NCBI RefSeq assembly: GCF_002157225.2
Contig: NZ_CP020038.1
Location: forward strand, 806,001 to 870,000
Direction of reading: 5' to 3'
From: Agarilytica rhodophyticola
Lineage (GTDB): Bacteria > Pseudomonadota > Gammaproteobacteria > Pseudomonadales > Cellvibrionaceae
DNA: 64,000 nt
The position numbers and the translations under genes are program-made. Of the stretch, positions 26,914 to 37,200 are shown piece by piece (the first letter of the stretch is position 1; each line of letters starts with the position of its first letter). The notes below the pieces were generated by a model. The model was not told the DNA's origin and made no database searches. It worked only from the letters and a program-made list of their open reading frames with translations.

Positions 26914-29900
26914 TTAACTTGCAATAGCCTTTGAATTGCGACATATGGAAACAAACTCTTCAAGAGGCACTGGTTTGGTAATAATGTAGCCCTGAGCATA
27001 ATCTACTTCTAGCTTTTTTAAGGCCTGAATTTGTTCTTCGGACTCGATGCACTCAACTACAACTTTCATTCCAAGTTTGTGCGCTACTTTAGTGACTGCT
27101 TCGACAATCGTTTGGTCGATATCATCTGTGCCGAGGCTCGTCGCAAACATTCCATCAATTTTAACAGTCGTGACACCTAGCTCTCGCAGATATGCCAAGG
27201 AACTTGTACCGGTACCAAAATCGTCGAGTGCAACTTTGCAGCCAAGGCGCCTCACTTCATCAACGAAATTTTTTGCTCGCACATAGTTTGCCATGGCTGC
27301 GGTTTCGGTTAACTCAAAGCAAATATGCTCAGGAATAATTTTTTCATCTTCTATGAGTTGACGTACAAAGACGAGATAACTTTCATCAACCACTGTATTG
27401 GCAGACATATTGACGTTAATTGTGGGTAGGTTACTCTTGTCAAAATATGTACCAAATACATGCACTACTTGCTCTAAAACCCAACGGTCGATGCGCTGTA
27501 TACTACCGAATCTTTCGGCTGCGGGTAAAAATTTACTTGGTAGCAGGAACTCACCTTGTTTGTTGAACATACGCACAAGGGCTTCCCATACATTTGAGTG
27601 ATTTTCATCCAGGGACTCTATTTTCTGAAAATACAAACGGAAGCCGTCATTCTCAAGAGCATCAGTAATGTCTGAAATAACATTCATTTGAGATTGTTGC
27701 ATTTCCAACAAATCGTTATCGCTATCATGAATCTCAATTCTATTTCTTCCGCCTTCTTTTGCTGAATAACAAGCTGCGTCCGAATTACTTAATACAGAAC
27801 TTACTGAGTTAGTCTCGGGAGTAATGGCAACTATACCGATACTTACGCCTATTTTAAAAAGTCTTGACTCCCAGGCGAATGTATAGCCACTAATGCTTTC
27901 CAAAATCTTTTTAGCCAGTCTCTCAGCTTTTATAATTTTGCAATTATCGAGAAGAATGGCAAATTCATCGCCGCCTAAGCGGGCCAAGGTATCGCGAGAA
28001 CGAATATTATTTTCAATTAATTGTGATACTTGCTTTAGTAGTTGATCACCTGCCATATGGCCGCAGGTATCATTAACCACCTTAAACTGGTCTAAGTCCA
28101 AGTACATTAAAGTTGATTCAACATTATTCTCTTTGGCACTTTTAATAGCATGCAGTATACGGCTTTCCACTTCTTTTCGATTGACTAAGCCTGTTAGTGA
28201 ATCATGCTTGCTGCTCCATAATAATTGCCCTAAGTGCTTCTGTTGTTCTGTTACATCTTTTAATGTCAGTGTTGCTCGAGTGGAGTAATTAGCCATTCCC
28301 ACTGCGACAGGGCTTATCGTAAGTTCAATCTTTCTCTCTTCACCGTAGCGTGTTTTGAGAATGTAAATTTTATCTGTCGGTGAAAATACTCTCTTTTCTG
28401 CCACGCATTTTTCAATAAGATTTTTAAGATCCACCAGTTTATTGCTTTCAAACAGTTGTAGATAGCTGCTAACTTTTTTACCTAGACACTCATCTGCGCT
28501 CCATTTTAATAATCCTTCTGTAGCAACATTTAGATAATCAATACAATAATCATCATTAATTCGCATAACTCCTTCAGACAGAGAAGCAAGTGTCATGTTG
28601 GCAATGTCTTTTTCTAACGCTAATTCAGTTTGTATATTCTTTAGGTTGGTTATGTCGTAGAAAACTACCACTGTACCATTGGGTAAATCTTCTGCTCCCT
28701 TATAAGGAGATATAGTACAGCGGTACACTGAATTACCAATTAAAATTTCTTCTGTTCGCACCAAGACATCATTTACCATTTCCTCAAATAGCTTTTTGAT
28801 ATCAGGCATATCATGTAGCCAGGGAATAGAGAAAAATATGTCATTGATGCGCAGGCGGCTGGTATCTACAAGCACCGAGCAACGTTTAGTAAAACGTAAT
28901 ATGCGGAATTCATGATCTAGCAGAAAAAGGGGAACATCTAGAGATTCTTGTATGTTAAAAATGTCTGTTGTTAAACGTTCTTGTTCTAGGCTTTTTTCGG
29001 AGAGCTCATCATTTACGGTTATTAATTCTTCGTTGGTCGATTGTAGCTCTTCATTAACCGTTTGCAGTTCTTCATTGGTACTTTGAAACTCTTCGTTGGA
29101 AGATTGTAATTCTTCATTGTAAATTTGTAGTTGTTCATTGGCTGTTTCCAGCTCTTCAACCACTGTTTGTAAGTTTTCGCGGGTGGCTGATAATTCTTGC
29201 TCCAGATCAACAACTAGTGAACCATCTTCTTTTTCCCCATCATGTTTAGAATGGGGTACACCAGAGTTGTTTTCTTGTAAAGTTAATATGGCGACTAACC
29301 AGTCCGGGCGCTCTTCATGAAAATGTTCAATAAGTATCTTTAGAAAATAAGACTTATTATTAATCGTTACCTGTTTGCCAATTTTATGAGCTTGTTTATC
29401 TGCTCGGCGAGCCTTATAAATAAGTGCTCTCATTTCAGACCGATATTCTACTGGTGTTTGTTCAATAATATTTTGATTAAAGTAGCCCTCTTGCTCTACC
29501 AGCATTCCTGTCATTTTACGTGAGCTGTAGATAATATTACTTTTCTCATCTATCACGACCCCAATGGGGGCATGTTGTTCAATCAGTAATTTATGTAATT
29601 CTTTTTCAATACTAAATCTTTTGTTTTCAATTGGTTGAATTTTTTTATCTTGTATTAAAGGACGAAATTTTATAGCGTTTAATGAATGGGCATTGTCCAT
29701 TTTTTTTCGGTATATCCGAAGTTTCTCGTTTATAGTTGAAAATGCCTTTACATCTTGTACGTTTTCAGAGTTGCCTAAAAATAATATGCCTTTGTTTTCT
29801 AATGCATAATTAAACACATTGATAATGTCATCTTGTAGTGCATTATTTAAATAAATAAGCAAATTCCTACATGAGACCATATGTAATTTGGAAAAAGGTG

Positions 29901-31083
29901 GATCAATAATTAAGTTGTGTGTTGAAAAAACAACATTGTCACGAATGACTCTTCTCGTTATTAGTTGGTCTTCTGTAGCATCAAAATATCTTTCCCTATA
30001 TTCTTTTGGGATATTGACACACAAATCTAAGTTGTAGCGGCCCATGCGAGCATGATCAATTGCCTTTTCGGCAATGTCGGTTGCAAAAACCTTGTAATGG
30101 ATAGCAAGGTCGTTCTTGCGAATTAAGTCATCTACAATAATGGCTAATGTGTAGGCTTCTTCACCTGTAGCACAGCCGGGTACCCATATTCTAAACTCGG
30201 TAGAATCACTCAGTTCTTCGAGGTATTTGCTTATAGTTTTTTTTACTTCATCAAATGCTTGTGGGTCTCGAAAGAATTCACTAACATGGATAAAGGCATC
30301 CTGTACAAACATGGATAGCTCATTATCATTCTTCTTCAAATATTCAAAGTATTCTAATATTTCATTGATGCGACAAATAGACATGCGCCGAGCAATTCTT
30401 CGAGACATGGTGCTAGATCGATATTGTGAAAAATCAATACCAGTGCAAGAAAAAACATACTGATTTATTGCTGTATATACTGTGGGTTTAATTCTCTCTT
30501 GATAACTATCTTTATCCGACAACACATAGTTATTAATACATTCGGCAATTTCCTCAGGACTGCCAACAAAGTCTATATGATTACTTTGGATAGCGAATTT
30601 AGGCATACTGTCATAGCTACTGGTATGAGGTGTTTGTACTGCTGTAAATCCACCACTGGCATGTAATGAAGCCATTCCCATCGCACCGTCACTACCTGAG
30701 CCTGATAATATAACACCTATGGTTCTATCTTTATAATGTTGCCCTAATGATGTCAGAAAGCGATTTATATTTGGCTTCGGCATTGCATCTGTATTAGGTT
30801 TCGAGAGGGTAACTTTGCCCTCGCAAATTTCTACATTGGAATTAGGCGGCGTAATAAAAATTTTACCGGGGGAAAGTTCTTGACCATTAATTAACTCAAT
30901 TACCTCCATGGAAGTACTGCGAGAAAGAATCTCGGATAACATACTTTTATAATGGGGAGATAGATGTTGACAAATAATATAGCATATATTGGTTTTCCCT
31001 AACTTTGGTAAAAGATGCTGATAAGCTTCTAGTCCACCAGCAGAAGAGCCCAAACCTACAACATAATAATCTTTTTCACTCAT
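26914..31083 (-). CDS. CheB-CheR-PAS-GGDEF-EAL fusion signalling protein
   Basis: A 1389-residue cytoplasmic protein. Order: CheB methylesterase (1-185; Ser in GLGSSAGGLEA, His in CQHLSPHYKSML, Asp in SGSGSDGAMGM); CheR methyltransferase (about 205-460; WVPGCATGEEAYTLAI); a long coiled coil of repeated E-E-L-Q-S-x-N units (about 650-720); two PAS domains; GGDEF (1037-1041, with an RxxD inhibitory site at 1028-1031); EAL (Glu1167; NVNMSAN, FELTETAAM, LDDFGTGTSSL, VECIES). All catalytic motifs look intact, so it may both make and break c-di-GMP. GGAGAGG precedes the start. It is the second gene after a BLUF photoreceptor, 64 bases apart, likely one transcript. Confidence 0.93.
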   Translation of the reverse strand: MSEKDYYVVGLGSSAGGLEAYQHLLPKLGKTNICYIICQHLSPHYKSMLSEILSRSTSMEVIELINGQELSPGKIFITPPNSNVEICEGKVTLSKPNTDAMPKPNINRFLTSLGQHYKDRTIGVILSGSGSDGAMGMASLHASGGFTAVQTPHTSSYDSMPKFAIQSNHIDFVGSPEEIAECINNYVLSDKDSYQERIKPTVYTAINQYVFSCTGIDFSQYRSSTMSRRIARRMSICRINEILEYFEYLKKNDNELSMFVQDAFIHVSEFFRDPQAFDEVKKTISKYLEELSDSTEFRIWVPGCATGEEAYTLAIIVDDLIRKNDLAIHYKVFATDIAEKAIDHARMGRYNLDLCVNIPKEYRERYFDATEDQLITRRVIRDNVVFSTHNLIIDPPFSKLHMVSCRNLLIYLNNALQDDIINVFNYALENKGILFLGNSENVQDVKAFSTINEKLRIYRKKMDNAHSLNAIKFRPLIQDKKIQPIENKRFSIEKELHKLLIEQHAPIGVVIDEKSNIIYSSRKMTGMLVEQEGYFNQNIIEQTPVEYRSEMRALIYKARRADKQAHKIGKQVTINNKSYFLKILIEHFHEERPDWLVAILTLQENNSGVPHSKHDGEKEDGSLVVDLEQELSATRENLQTVVEELETANEQLQIYNEELQSSNEEFQSTNEELQTVNEELQSTNEELITVNDELSEKSLEQERLTTDIFNIQESLDVPLFLLDHEFRILRFTKRCSVLVDTSRLRINDIFFSIPWLHDMPDIKKLFEEMVNDVLVRTEEILIGNSVYRCTISPYKGAEDLPNGTVVVFYDITNLKNIQTELALEKDIANMTLASLSEGVMRINDDYCIDYLNVATEGLLKWSADECLGKKVSSYLQLFESNKLVDLKNLIEKCVAEKRVFSPTDKIYILKTRYGEERKIELTISPVAVGMANYSTRATLTLKDVTEQQKHLGQLLWSSKHDSLTGLVNRKEVESRILHAIKSAKENNVESTLMYLDLDQFKVVNDTCGHMAGDQLLKQVSQLIENNIRSRDTLARLGGDEFAILLDNCKIIKAERLAKKILESISGYTFAWESRLFKIGVSIGIVAITPETNSVSSVLSNSDAACYSAKEGGRNRIEIHDSDNDLLEMQQSQMNVISDITDALENDGFRLYFQKIESLDENHSNVWEALVRMFNKQGEFLLPSKFLPAAERFGSIQRIDRWVLEQVVHVFGTYFDKSNLPTINVNMSANTVVDESYLVFVRQLIEDEKIIPEHICFELTETAAMANYVRAKNFVDEVRRLGCKVALDDFGTGTSSLAYLRELGVTTVKIDGMFATSLGTDDIDQTIVEAVTKVAHKLGMKVVVECIESEEQIQALKKLEVDYAQGYIITKPVPLEEFVSICRNSKAIAS

Positions 31084-31147
31084 AACCTCTCCGCTTTATA
31101 TGGTGCAAAAATTATCTGTTAAGAAAACGATGCTGTGACATGTCAAA

Positions 31148-31567
31148 TCAACTTCTCGCGCGGAAATAATAGAGCAGCTCAGTAACCCTATTTGCATGCA
31201 TCTCAAGGTTGTCTTGTGAGAACTCTGGGCTCATAAACTGGGAGAAGCCAGGTAAGCTATTTATATCAATTTTATTTATGTTTTGAAAGCCCATCGACCA
31301 ATCGGGGAATTTTCTTTCCGATATGGGCTCTTTAACTAAGGTGCGAATACGGAAGTGGCGATCATCATCATTAATGCGTGCATATAAAGCTTCTAATGTT
31401 TTTATATCCCCTTCTATTACTTGAATAAAGGATTGATCTTTGTAAAGAAGTAAGCCAGTAATATCATTGGCACTATTAAAAGAGCGAGCAACATTCAATA
31501 TTTCAGCCAATTCATCACTATCCATTAATTTTATGGAGCGAGAAACATAAACAATTGTACTTAGCAA
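31148..31567 (-). CDS. BLUF-domain blue-light photoreceptor
   Basis: A 139-residue protein made almost entirely of a BLUF domain, which binds FAD and senses blue light. The flavin-site residues are all present: Tyr7, Asn31 and Gln49, plus Trp90 and Met92 in the PDWSMGF segment. These match Slr1694 Tyr8/Asn32/Gln50/Trp91/Met93 with a constant offset of one. The start is TTG with AAGGA nine bases upstream. There is no output domain, so it must signal through a partner. The next gene on the strand, 64 bases away, is the CheB-CheR-GGDEF-EAL fusion, the obvious candidate. Confidence 0.92.
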   Translation of the reverse strand: MLSTIVYVSRSIKLMDSDELAEILNVARSFNSANDITGLLLYKDQSFIQVIEGDIKTLEALYARINDDDRHFRIRTLVKEPISERKFPDWSMGFQNINKIDINSLPGFSQFMSPEFSQDNLEMHANRVTELLYYFRARS

Positions 31568-32417
31568 AATATTACATCCTTTTTAGTAATAGGTAACGAT
31601 TATTTGAATTGAGAATGTAAAAATTAATAGCTATTGATATTTTTATCCTTAATATCTTACTAGACGTTTTTACAGACAATTTCTCTACCGATAAAAGCAA
31701 CCATTTATACGTATTGAGTAACCTTTTTGATTATTTAAACTTCAAGCAAAAATGAAATACTAACGACTTAATATTCCAGCTTACGAGAATCATACTTAAA
31801 AAAGATATTTAAATAACCTTTAATTTTTTAGTAAATCATTTACAGCTAAAGCATTCGCCATTTTAGAAGTGTAGCTCATTTTGTAGGGATTATCGTTTTT
31901 TTCACTAGATTAAGTAATCTTTGTCGTGTATGTAGAAAAGTCGACACCTAAAATTAATTTCCAATGTAAACAAGTTTGCTGTTTTGTGTGCCAGTTAACC
32001 TTCAGTGTAATATGACTTTACGCGGTGTCGCGACAATCAACTTAACTCTGAGTTAAAAGTTTATCTATGCCAGGAGCTGAGCAAAGAATGCACTCCACCT
32101 GTCCTATTATGACTATATTTGTGCCAAAACGACTTTTGGTGACACAAAAAAGTGCAAAAAAATAAACGTAGAGTCTAAATGTTTTCTTATTTTGAGGTGG
32201 TATTTTTGCTAAGGTATACCTTGGCTTGTGTCATAAGCTGATGGCTGTGAGGTGTGTCACGATTAGACATTGAATGGGTAAAAATGATACTTTATGAGCT
32301 TAACTTATTGATTTTATAGGATTTTCAAGAGTCATCTTGATTTCGATCAGAGGCACTCATAAGATAGATTAAGAAATAAACTGTGGAAACAGGCTGCAAC
32401 AAGAAATATATAGAGAA
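31568..32417. other. 850-base divergent regulatory region
   Basis: Lies between the BLUF operon (leftward) and the MORN-repeat gene (rightward). No gene or RNA recognised. A 12-base palindrome AAGGTATACCTT (32211-32222), extended by GC/GC two bases out, is the clearest potential operator. Confidence 0.5.
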
Positions 32418-34262
32418 ATGATTATCGCTCCCAATATTGATGGTGTACAAGGTAATAATGGTCATATTTCATCTGCGTTTGCCGATGGTGATCGCTTGTA
32501 CCTATTTTTAAATGCGAAACTTGATGCAGATCTACCACCACTACCCGCTGATTTAACACTTGTTACGAATCAGTCGCAGGTTGGTGTTCTATCCCTTAAG
32601 ATAGAGCATATAGGAAATAGCTCAATCTTGGCTCTCCTTCTAGAAAAGCCTATATCAACTGATACAAACTATGGGATTAAATATCGACCTACCCAATGGC
32701 TAATGTGTACAGAGGGGCTTGGTGACTCCATAGAAGCCTTCGACGAAAAAATTTATACCAAGCCTGTGGATGCTCTGGAGCCGGGCCTTCGCTTGAAGGT
32801 AAGCTTTGATGCACCTGGCGACTCTGTAGCTGATGAAGAAACTGTTAATGCTCGGCAAGATGCTAATGCTTATGTGGTTTGCGCTACGGAGTTTCGTATT
32901 GAATTAGGGTTTGGGCATGAACTGAGTACTGCAATCCCCCTTAATCCCAATGAGTTTAGAGCTGAACTAGAAGATCGCTGGCTGAAGATTACTTCTGTTA
33001 AGTATGTGAAGCCTCGCTCCAAATCTTCACCGGAAATACATCTTGAACTATCAGAGCCAATGGCGACGGGAGCCACCGTGCTTGTGGCTTATCGCTCACC
33101 AATTGGCCGTCTTAAAACCATCTCAGAGGATTCGATCGCAGGCTTTGTAGTTGAGGCTGTTGTCGATGGTGGTAGTTACGGGATACTCGATGCTGAACGC
33201 GACTCTGATGCTATCATCGATGATGCAAAAACTCATCGCAGTGTAAGTCCTGCACATCCATCTAACCAAAAGCCTGTTACTATCGCGCTAGTTGCCAATG
33301 ATTCATCCAATCATGAGCCTGAAGATAATAATGTTAAAGAAGAGGCGATAGCGCTTGAGGGCAGCAGCGATGACATAAGCACTGATAGCTTAAGCCCAGC
33401 CGATAGAGCGCTCAATCTAGAGCAGGCATTAGAGAATCATTCGGTAGTAAAGGGCCAAAGAGCCCAGCGTGTTCTTGCTAAGACGCAAGAGTCTAAAATT
33501 ATTGATGAAGTAGATACCGCGCAAGCGAGTAATGGCTCTGGCTCCGAAGATATGACCAATGCTCTGGCCGAATTCGATAATCCGGATCAAGCAAGCCAGA
33601 TATCAAGTGCGGATGATAATAGCTCAGCGCCGGGTAAGAATAAAAATTTTCTTTCTAAGCTAAAAGCTAAGAGCAGCTTTACTACTTCTTCCCAGGAGCC
33701 TTTGAGTCTAACTGCGAAGTTGATCTATGTGGTCCCCATTGCGATCTTCTGTTGGTTGCTATTCATCATTTGTATTTATATTGCGACCATCGCGTTTGAT
33801 ATCGACTTGAGTATCTCTTCCCTGTTCTCTGGCGGCAACAAACAAAATACAGCTGAAGTTTGTACTCTGAAATCTTCCGATGGCAGCGTTTACGAAGGCG
33901 AGTGTAAAGACGGCATTAGACATGGGCAAGGTATTTATACGTGGGTGTCGGGCAACCGCTATGAAGGTGCTTGGAAGGAGGGCAAAAGGCATGGTAAAGG
34001 CAAACTCGTTCATGCGTCTGGTGCAGTTTATGATGGTAATTTTTCAGATGGCTTAGAGCATGGGCGCGGCATTATGACCTGGCCTAACGGTGCTCGCTAT
34101 GAGGGTGAATATAGCCAAGGTAAGTTTCATGGTATCGGTATTTACACCAGTGCTCAGGGTAATCTCTACGAAGGCATTTTTGAGAACGGTAGTATGACTG
34201 CGAACGGGGATTGCACAATGGCAACGGGCGAGCAATATCCCGGCCCTTGTAAGTCTAAATAA
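32418..34262 (+). CDS. Membrane protein with C-terminal MORN repeats
   Basis: A 614-residue protein with no signal peptide. Residues 1-290 contain two related beta-rich segments (SSAFADGDRLYLFLNAKLD; FRAELEDRWLKITSVKYVKP.SKSSPEIHLELSEPM) of the kind found in SwmB-like repeats. An acidic, Ser-rich linker follows to about 420, then one TM helix (about 437-460, LIYVVPIAIFCWLLFIICIYI). From about 490 there are four to five MORN repeats (YEGECKDGIRHGQGIYTW, YEGAWKEGKRHGKGKL, YDGNFSDGLEHGRGIMTW, YEGEYSQGKFHGIGIY). The topology suggests the N-terminal part is cytoplasmic and the MORN repeats periplasmic. MORN repeats often bind lipids or scaffold envelope proteins. It is convergent with the kinase gene eight bases away. 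Confidence 0.82.
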   Translation: MIIAPNIDGVQGNNGHISSAFADGDRLYLFLNAKLDADLPPLPADLTLVTNQSQVGVLSLKIEHIGNSSILALLLEKPISTDTNYGIKYRPTQWLMCTEGLGDSIEAFDEKIYTKPVDALEPGLRLKVSFDAPGDSVADEETVNARQDANAYVVCATEFRIELGFGHELSTAIPLNPNEFRAELEDRWLKITSVKYVKPRSKSSPEIHLELSEPMATGATVLVAYRSPIGRLKTISEDSIAGFVVEAVVDGGSYGILDAERDSDAIIDDAKTHRSVSPAHPSNQKPVTIALVANDSSNHEPEDNNVKEEAIALEGSSDDISTDSLSPADRALNLEQALENHSVVKGQRAQRVLAKTQESKIIDEVDTAQASNGSGSEDMTNALAEFDNPDQASQISSADDNSSAPGKNKNFLSKLKAKSSFTTSSQEPLSLTAKLIYVVPIAIFCWLLFIICIYIATIAFDIDLSISSLFSGGNKQNTAEVCTLKSSDGSVYEGECKDGIRHGQGIYTWVSGNRYEGAWKEGKRHGKGKLVHASGAVYDGNFSDGLEHGRGIMTWPNGARYEGEYSQGKFHGIGIYTSAQGNLYEGIFENGSMTANGDCTMATGEQYPGPCKSK

Positions 34263-34270
34263 AGGGTTAT

Positions 34271-37200
34271 TTAAAGGCTCCCTAGGTAATCATTGAGGCG
34301 AGATTCTAACTGATTATAGTTGTTCACTAAGCTTGGCATGAGTTCCGATATTTTGTTCTGGTCCCCGATTTTAGCAGCGCTTTCGAACTCCGCCATCACC
34401 TGATGTAGAGCCGTTGCTCCCAGATTACCTGAAACTCCTTTAATCGTATGAGCAATATCGCCGATCTCTTTGAATTGGCTTTCTTTACACATACTGGTTA
34501 GCTCATTAATACGCGATGGCATATCGCTCATAAACATCTCCACTAAGCGTTTTACTCTTTCTTCTTTTCCTCGTACTCTTTTTAGCAGACTATCGTAGTC
34601 CCAAGCACTGCTAATATTTTGTGTTGGCAACGAGGCATCTTCAGTTTTCACCGCGTCGAATGCTACTTGCTTGAAAAGCACCTGTTTTAGTTTTGTTTCT
34701 AATATTTCAGGGTCTAATGGTTTACTGATGTAATCATTCATACCTGCTTGTAAACACTTCTCTTTATCGCCTTTCATTGCATTGGCAGTAACTGCGATAA
34801 TCGCTATATCTGCATTTGATGCTCCAGCTTTTCCCTGGCGTATTTGTCGTGTAGCTTCATAACCGTCCATCCCTGGCATTTGGCAGTCCATTAACACGAG
34901 TTTGTATGCTTGCTTCGATACGCTTGCTTGTAATTCTTCGATCGCCTCTAAACCGCCGGAAGCAACATGCGTACTGACCTGCAACGCCTCGAGTAAATTG
35001 CACGCGACTTCTTGATTAATAGGGTTATCGTCAACTACTAATACACGTTTGCTGTCGGTGGGTTTACTTGGCTCTTTATTTTCTACTGGTATATCGTCAG
35101 ATAAATCGCTTTCTGGTATGACTTCTACTTGTTTTTTTACCGAAGCCCCAGGTTGACGATTCTGTTCATTTGCAAAAAGTTTATGTAGATCTTTAGGTGT
35201 AACAGGTTTTGTTAGATAATCATCAAAGCTATCTTCATGGAATTTGTTATTACTGCTATGCCTATTAAAATAGTTCATCTCAATAAAGCGCGTTTTGTCT
35301 GAATTATTTGCTGTTTGCAGCTTGTGTTTTAATTCTACACCCAAGGAAGCGAACAATTTAATCTCGATAAAAATGAGATCAAATGGCTTGCTTTCACGTA
35401 ATTGACACACCTCAATAGCATAACCACTATCGACTGCGTAGACAACCTCTGCTCCCCATAATGTGAGTTGTCGTTTTAATAATTTACAGTTTGTAAGGTT
35501 CTTATCAATGATTAAAATACTTAATCCGTTAATTTGAGGCGATGTAACATTATTATCACTATCGAGACTTTTCTCCATAGACACTGAAAAGTTAAAGCAG
35601 CTGCCTTTTTCTCGGCCTTCCTCTAAACTGATATTGCCATCCATAAGTCTGCAGAGTTTTTTTACAATAGCTAATCCAAGCCCTGTACCGCCAAACTCCC
35701 GCGTTGTCGATGCATCAACTTGGGTAAAAGCATCAAACAATAGTGCTCTTTTCTCGTCAGGAATTCCAATGCCTGTATCGCTTACTGAGCCATGAAAAAC
35801 ATATTTTTCGCCATCGTTCTCAATACGACATGTGATAATAATTTCACCGCTTTCTGTGAATTTAATTGCATTGCTCACAAGGTTGGTAAAAATTTGGCGT
35901 AGACGTCCTGGGTCCCCTTTTAGCCACGGGTTGGTGATTGCCGTCATATCTAGAATAAGTTCGATATCTTTTTCTTCTGTTTTTAGAGCCATCGACTCGG
36001 TAAAGTCACTGATATGGGTATATAAATCGAAATTAAGTAGCTCAAGGTGCATTTCCCCGGCTTCTACTTTAGAGAAGTCTAAAATATCATTGATAATAGC
36101 TAATAGAGAATCTGCACTTGATTTGGCAATATCAATTTGGCGCTGTTGTTTTTCATTAAGTTTACTGCGTGCAACAAGATTCAGCATCCCGATAACGCCA
36201 TTCATTGGTGTGCGTATTTCATGACTCATTGTAGCCAGAAATTGATTTTTTGCTTCGGTGGCTGCTTCAGCTTTATTTTTGGCTTGTATTATATCGTTCT
36301 CAATTTTTTTTCTGTCGGTAATATCTTGAAATGAGCCAAATAACCTAACATTTTTACCATTATGAAAATCACCCTTACCTGAAGCCGCCACCCATATCTC
36401 TCTTCCTTTTGCGGTGATCATTGGCAGCTCAATATTCCACGGTGTACCTTTTTCTATCCCCTGCTGAACGAGCCGAGTAATTTCTTCGCGGGACTCACCT
36501 TCTTTATAAAAGTTAATCGCTGAAGCCAGCTCTGGTTGATAGTCCTCTGGCACTTCATGAATTTTTTTCGTCATTGAAGACCAGTAAATTTTATTATTCT
36601 GCAAATCTACTTCCCATGCACCAATCGACCCTAGCAAGCTCATCTGTTCAAGCATATCTTGTTGTTGTGCGAGCTTTAAAGAAGCAATTTTTTGATCGTT
36701 GATATCGGTAGCGACAAAAATAAACCCTTCTAATTTACTATGGTCATCAAGTAATGGGTTGCCACTGAGGCTTACCCAATAAGGTTGCCCATTCTTTCGA
36801 TAATAAATAGTTTCTACATCAAATTGTTGTAGATGATTCATCGCGGATTTTATTTTTTCCGAAGCGTCAATTGGCGTTTGTGAACCGTGCAGAATCTGGT
36901 CAGGTGTTTTATTTTTAACATCTTCAAAACTGTAGCCAGATAGACGTGTAAAACCTTCGTTAATCCAATCGATTAATCCTTCGGTATTAGTAATGAGTAT
37001 GCCATTGGTTGACTCACTGGCGATACGTGAAAGTCTTTTTAATTGCTGCTCAGCAATTTTTCTATCATTAATATCTATGCGAGTGCCCACCATCCGTTTG
37101 GGTTTACCGTCAGAGTGCCACTCTACTACTTGACCTGTATCGAGTACCCATATCCAGCTACCATTCTTATGCTGTACACGAGATTCAAAAAAGTAACGGT

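Noticed and set aside
32211-32222. Palindrome AAGGTATACCTT as an operator or transposon end
   Set aside because: Single copy and no flanking repeats; kept only as a note in the intergenic entry.
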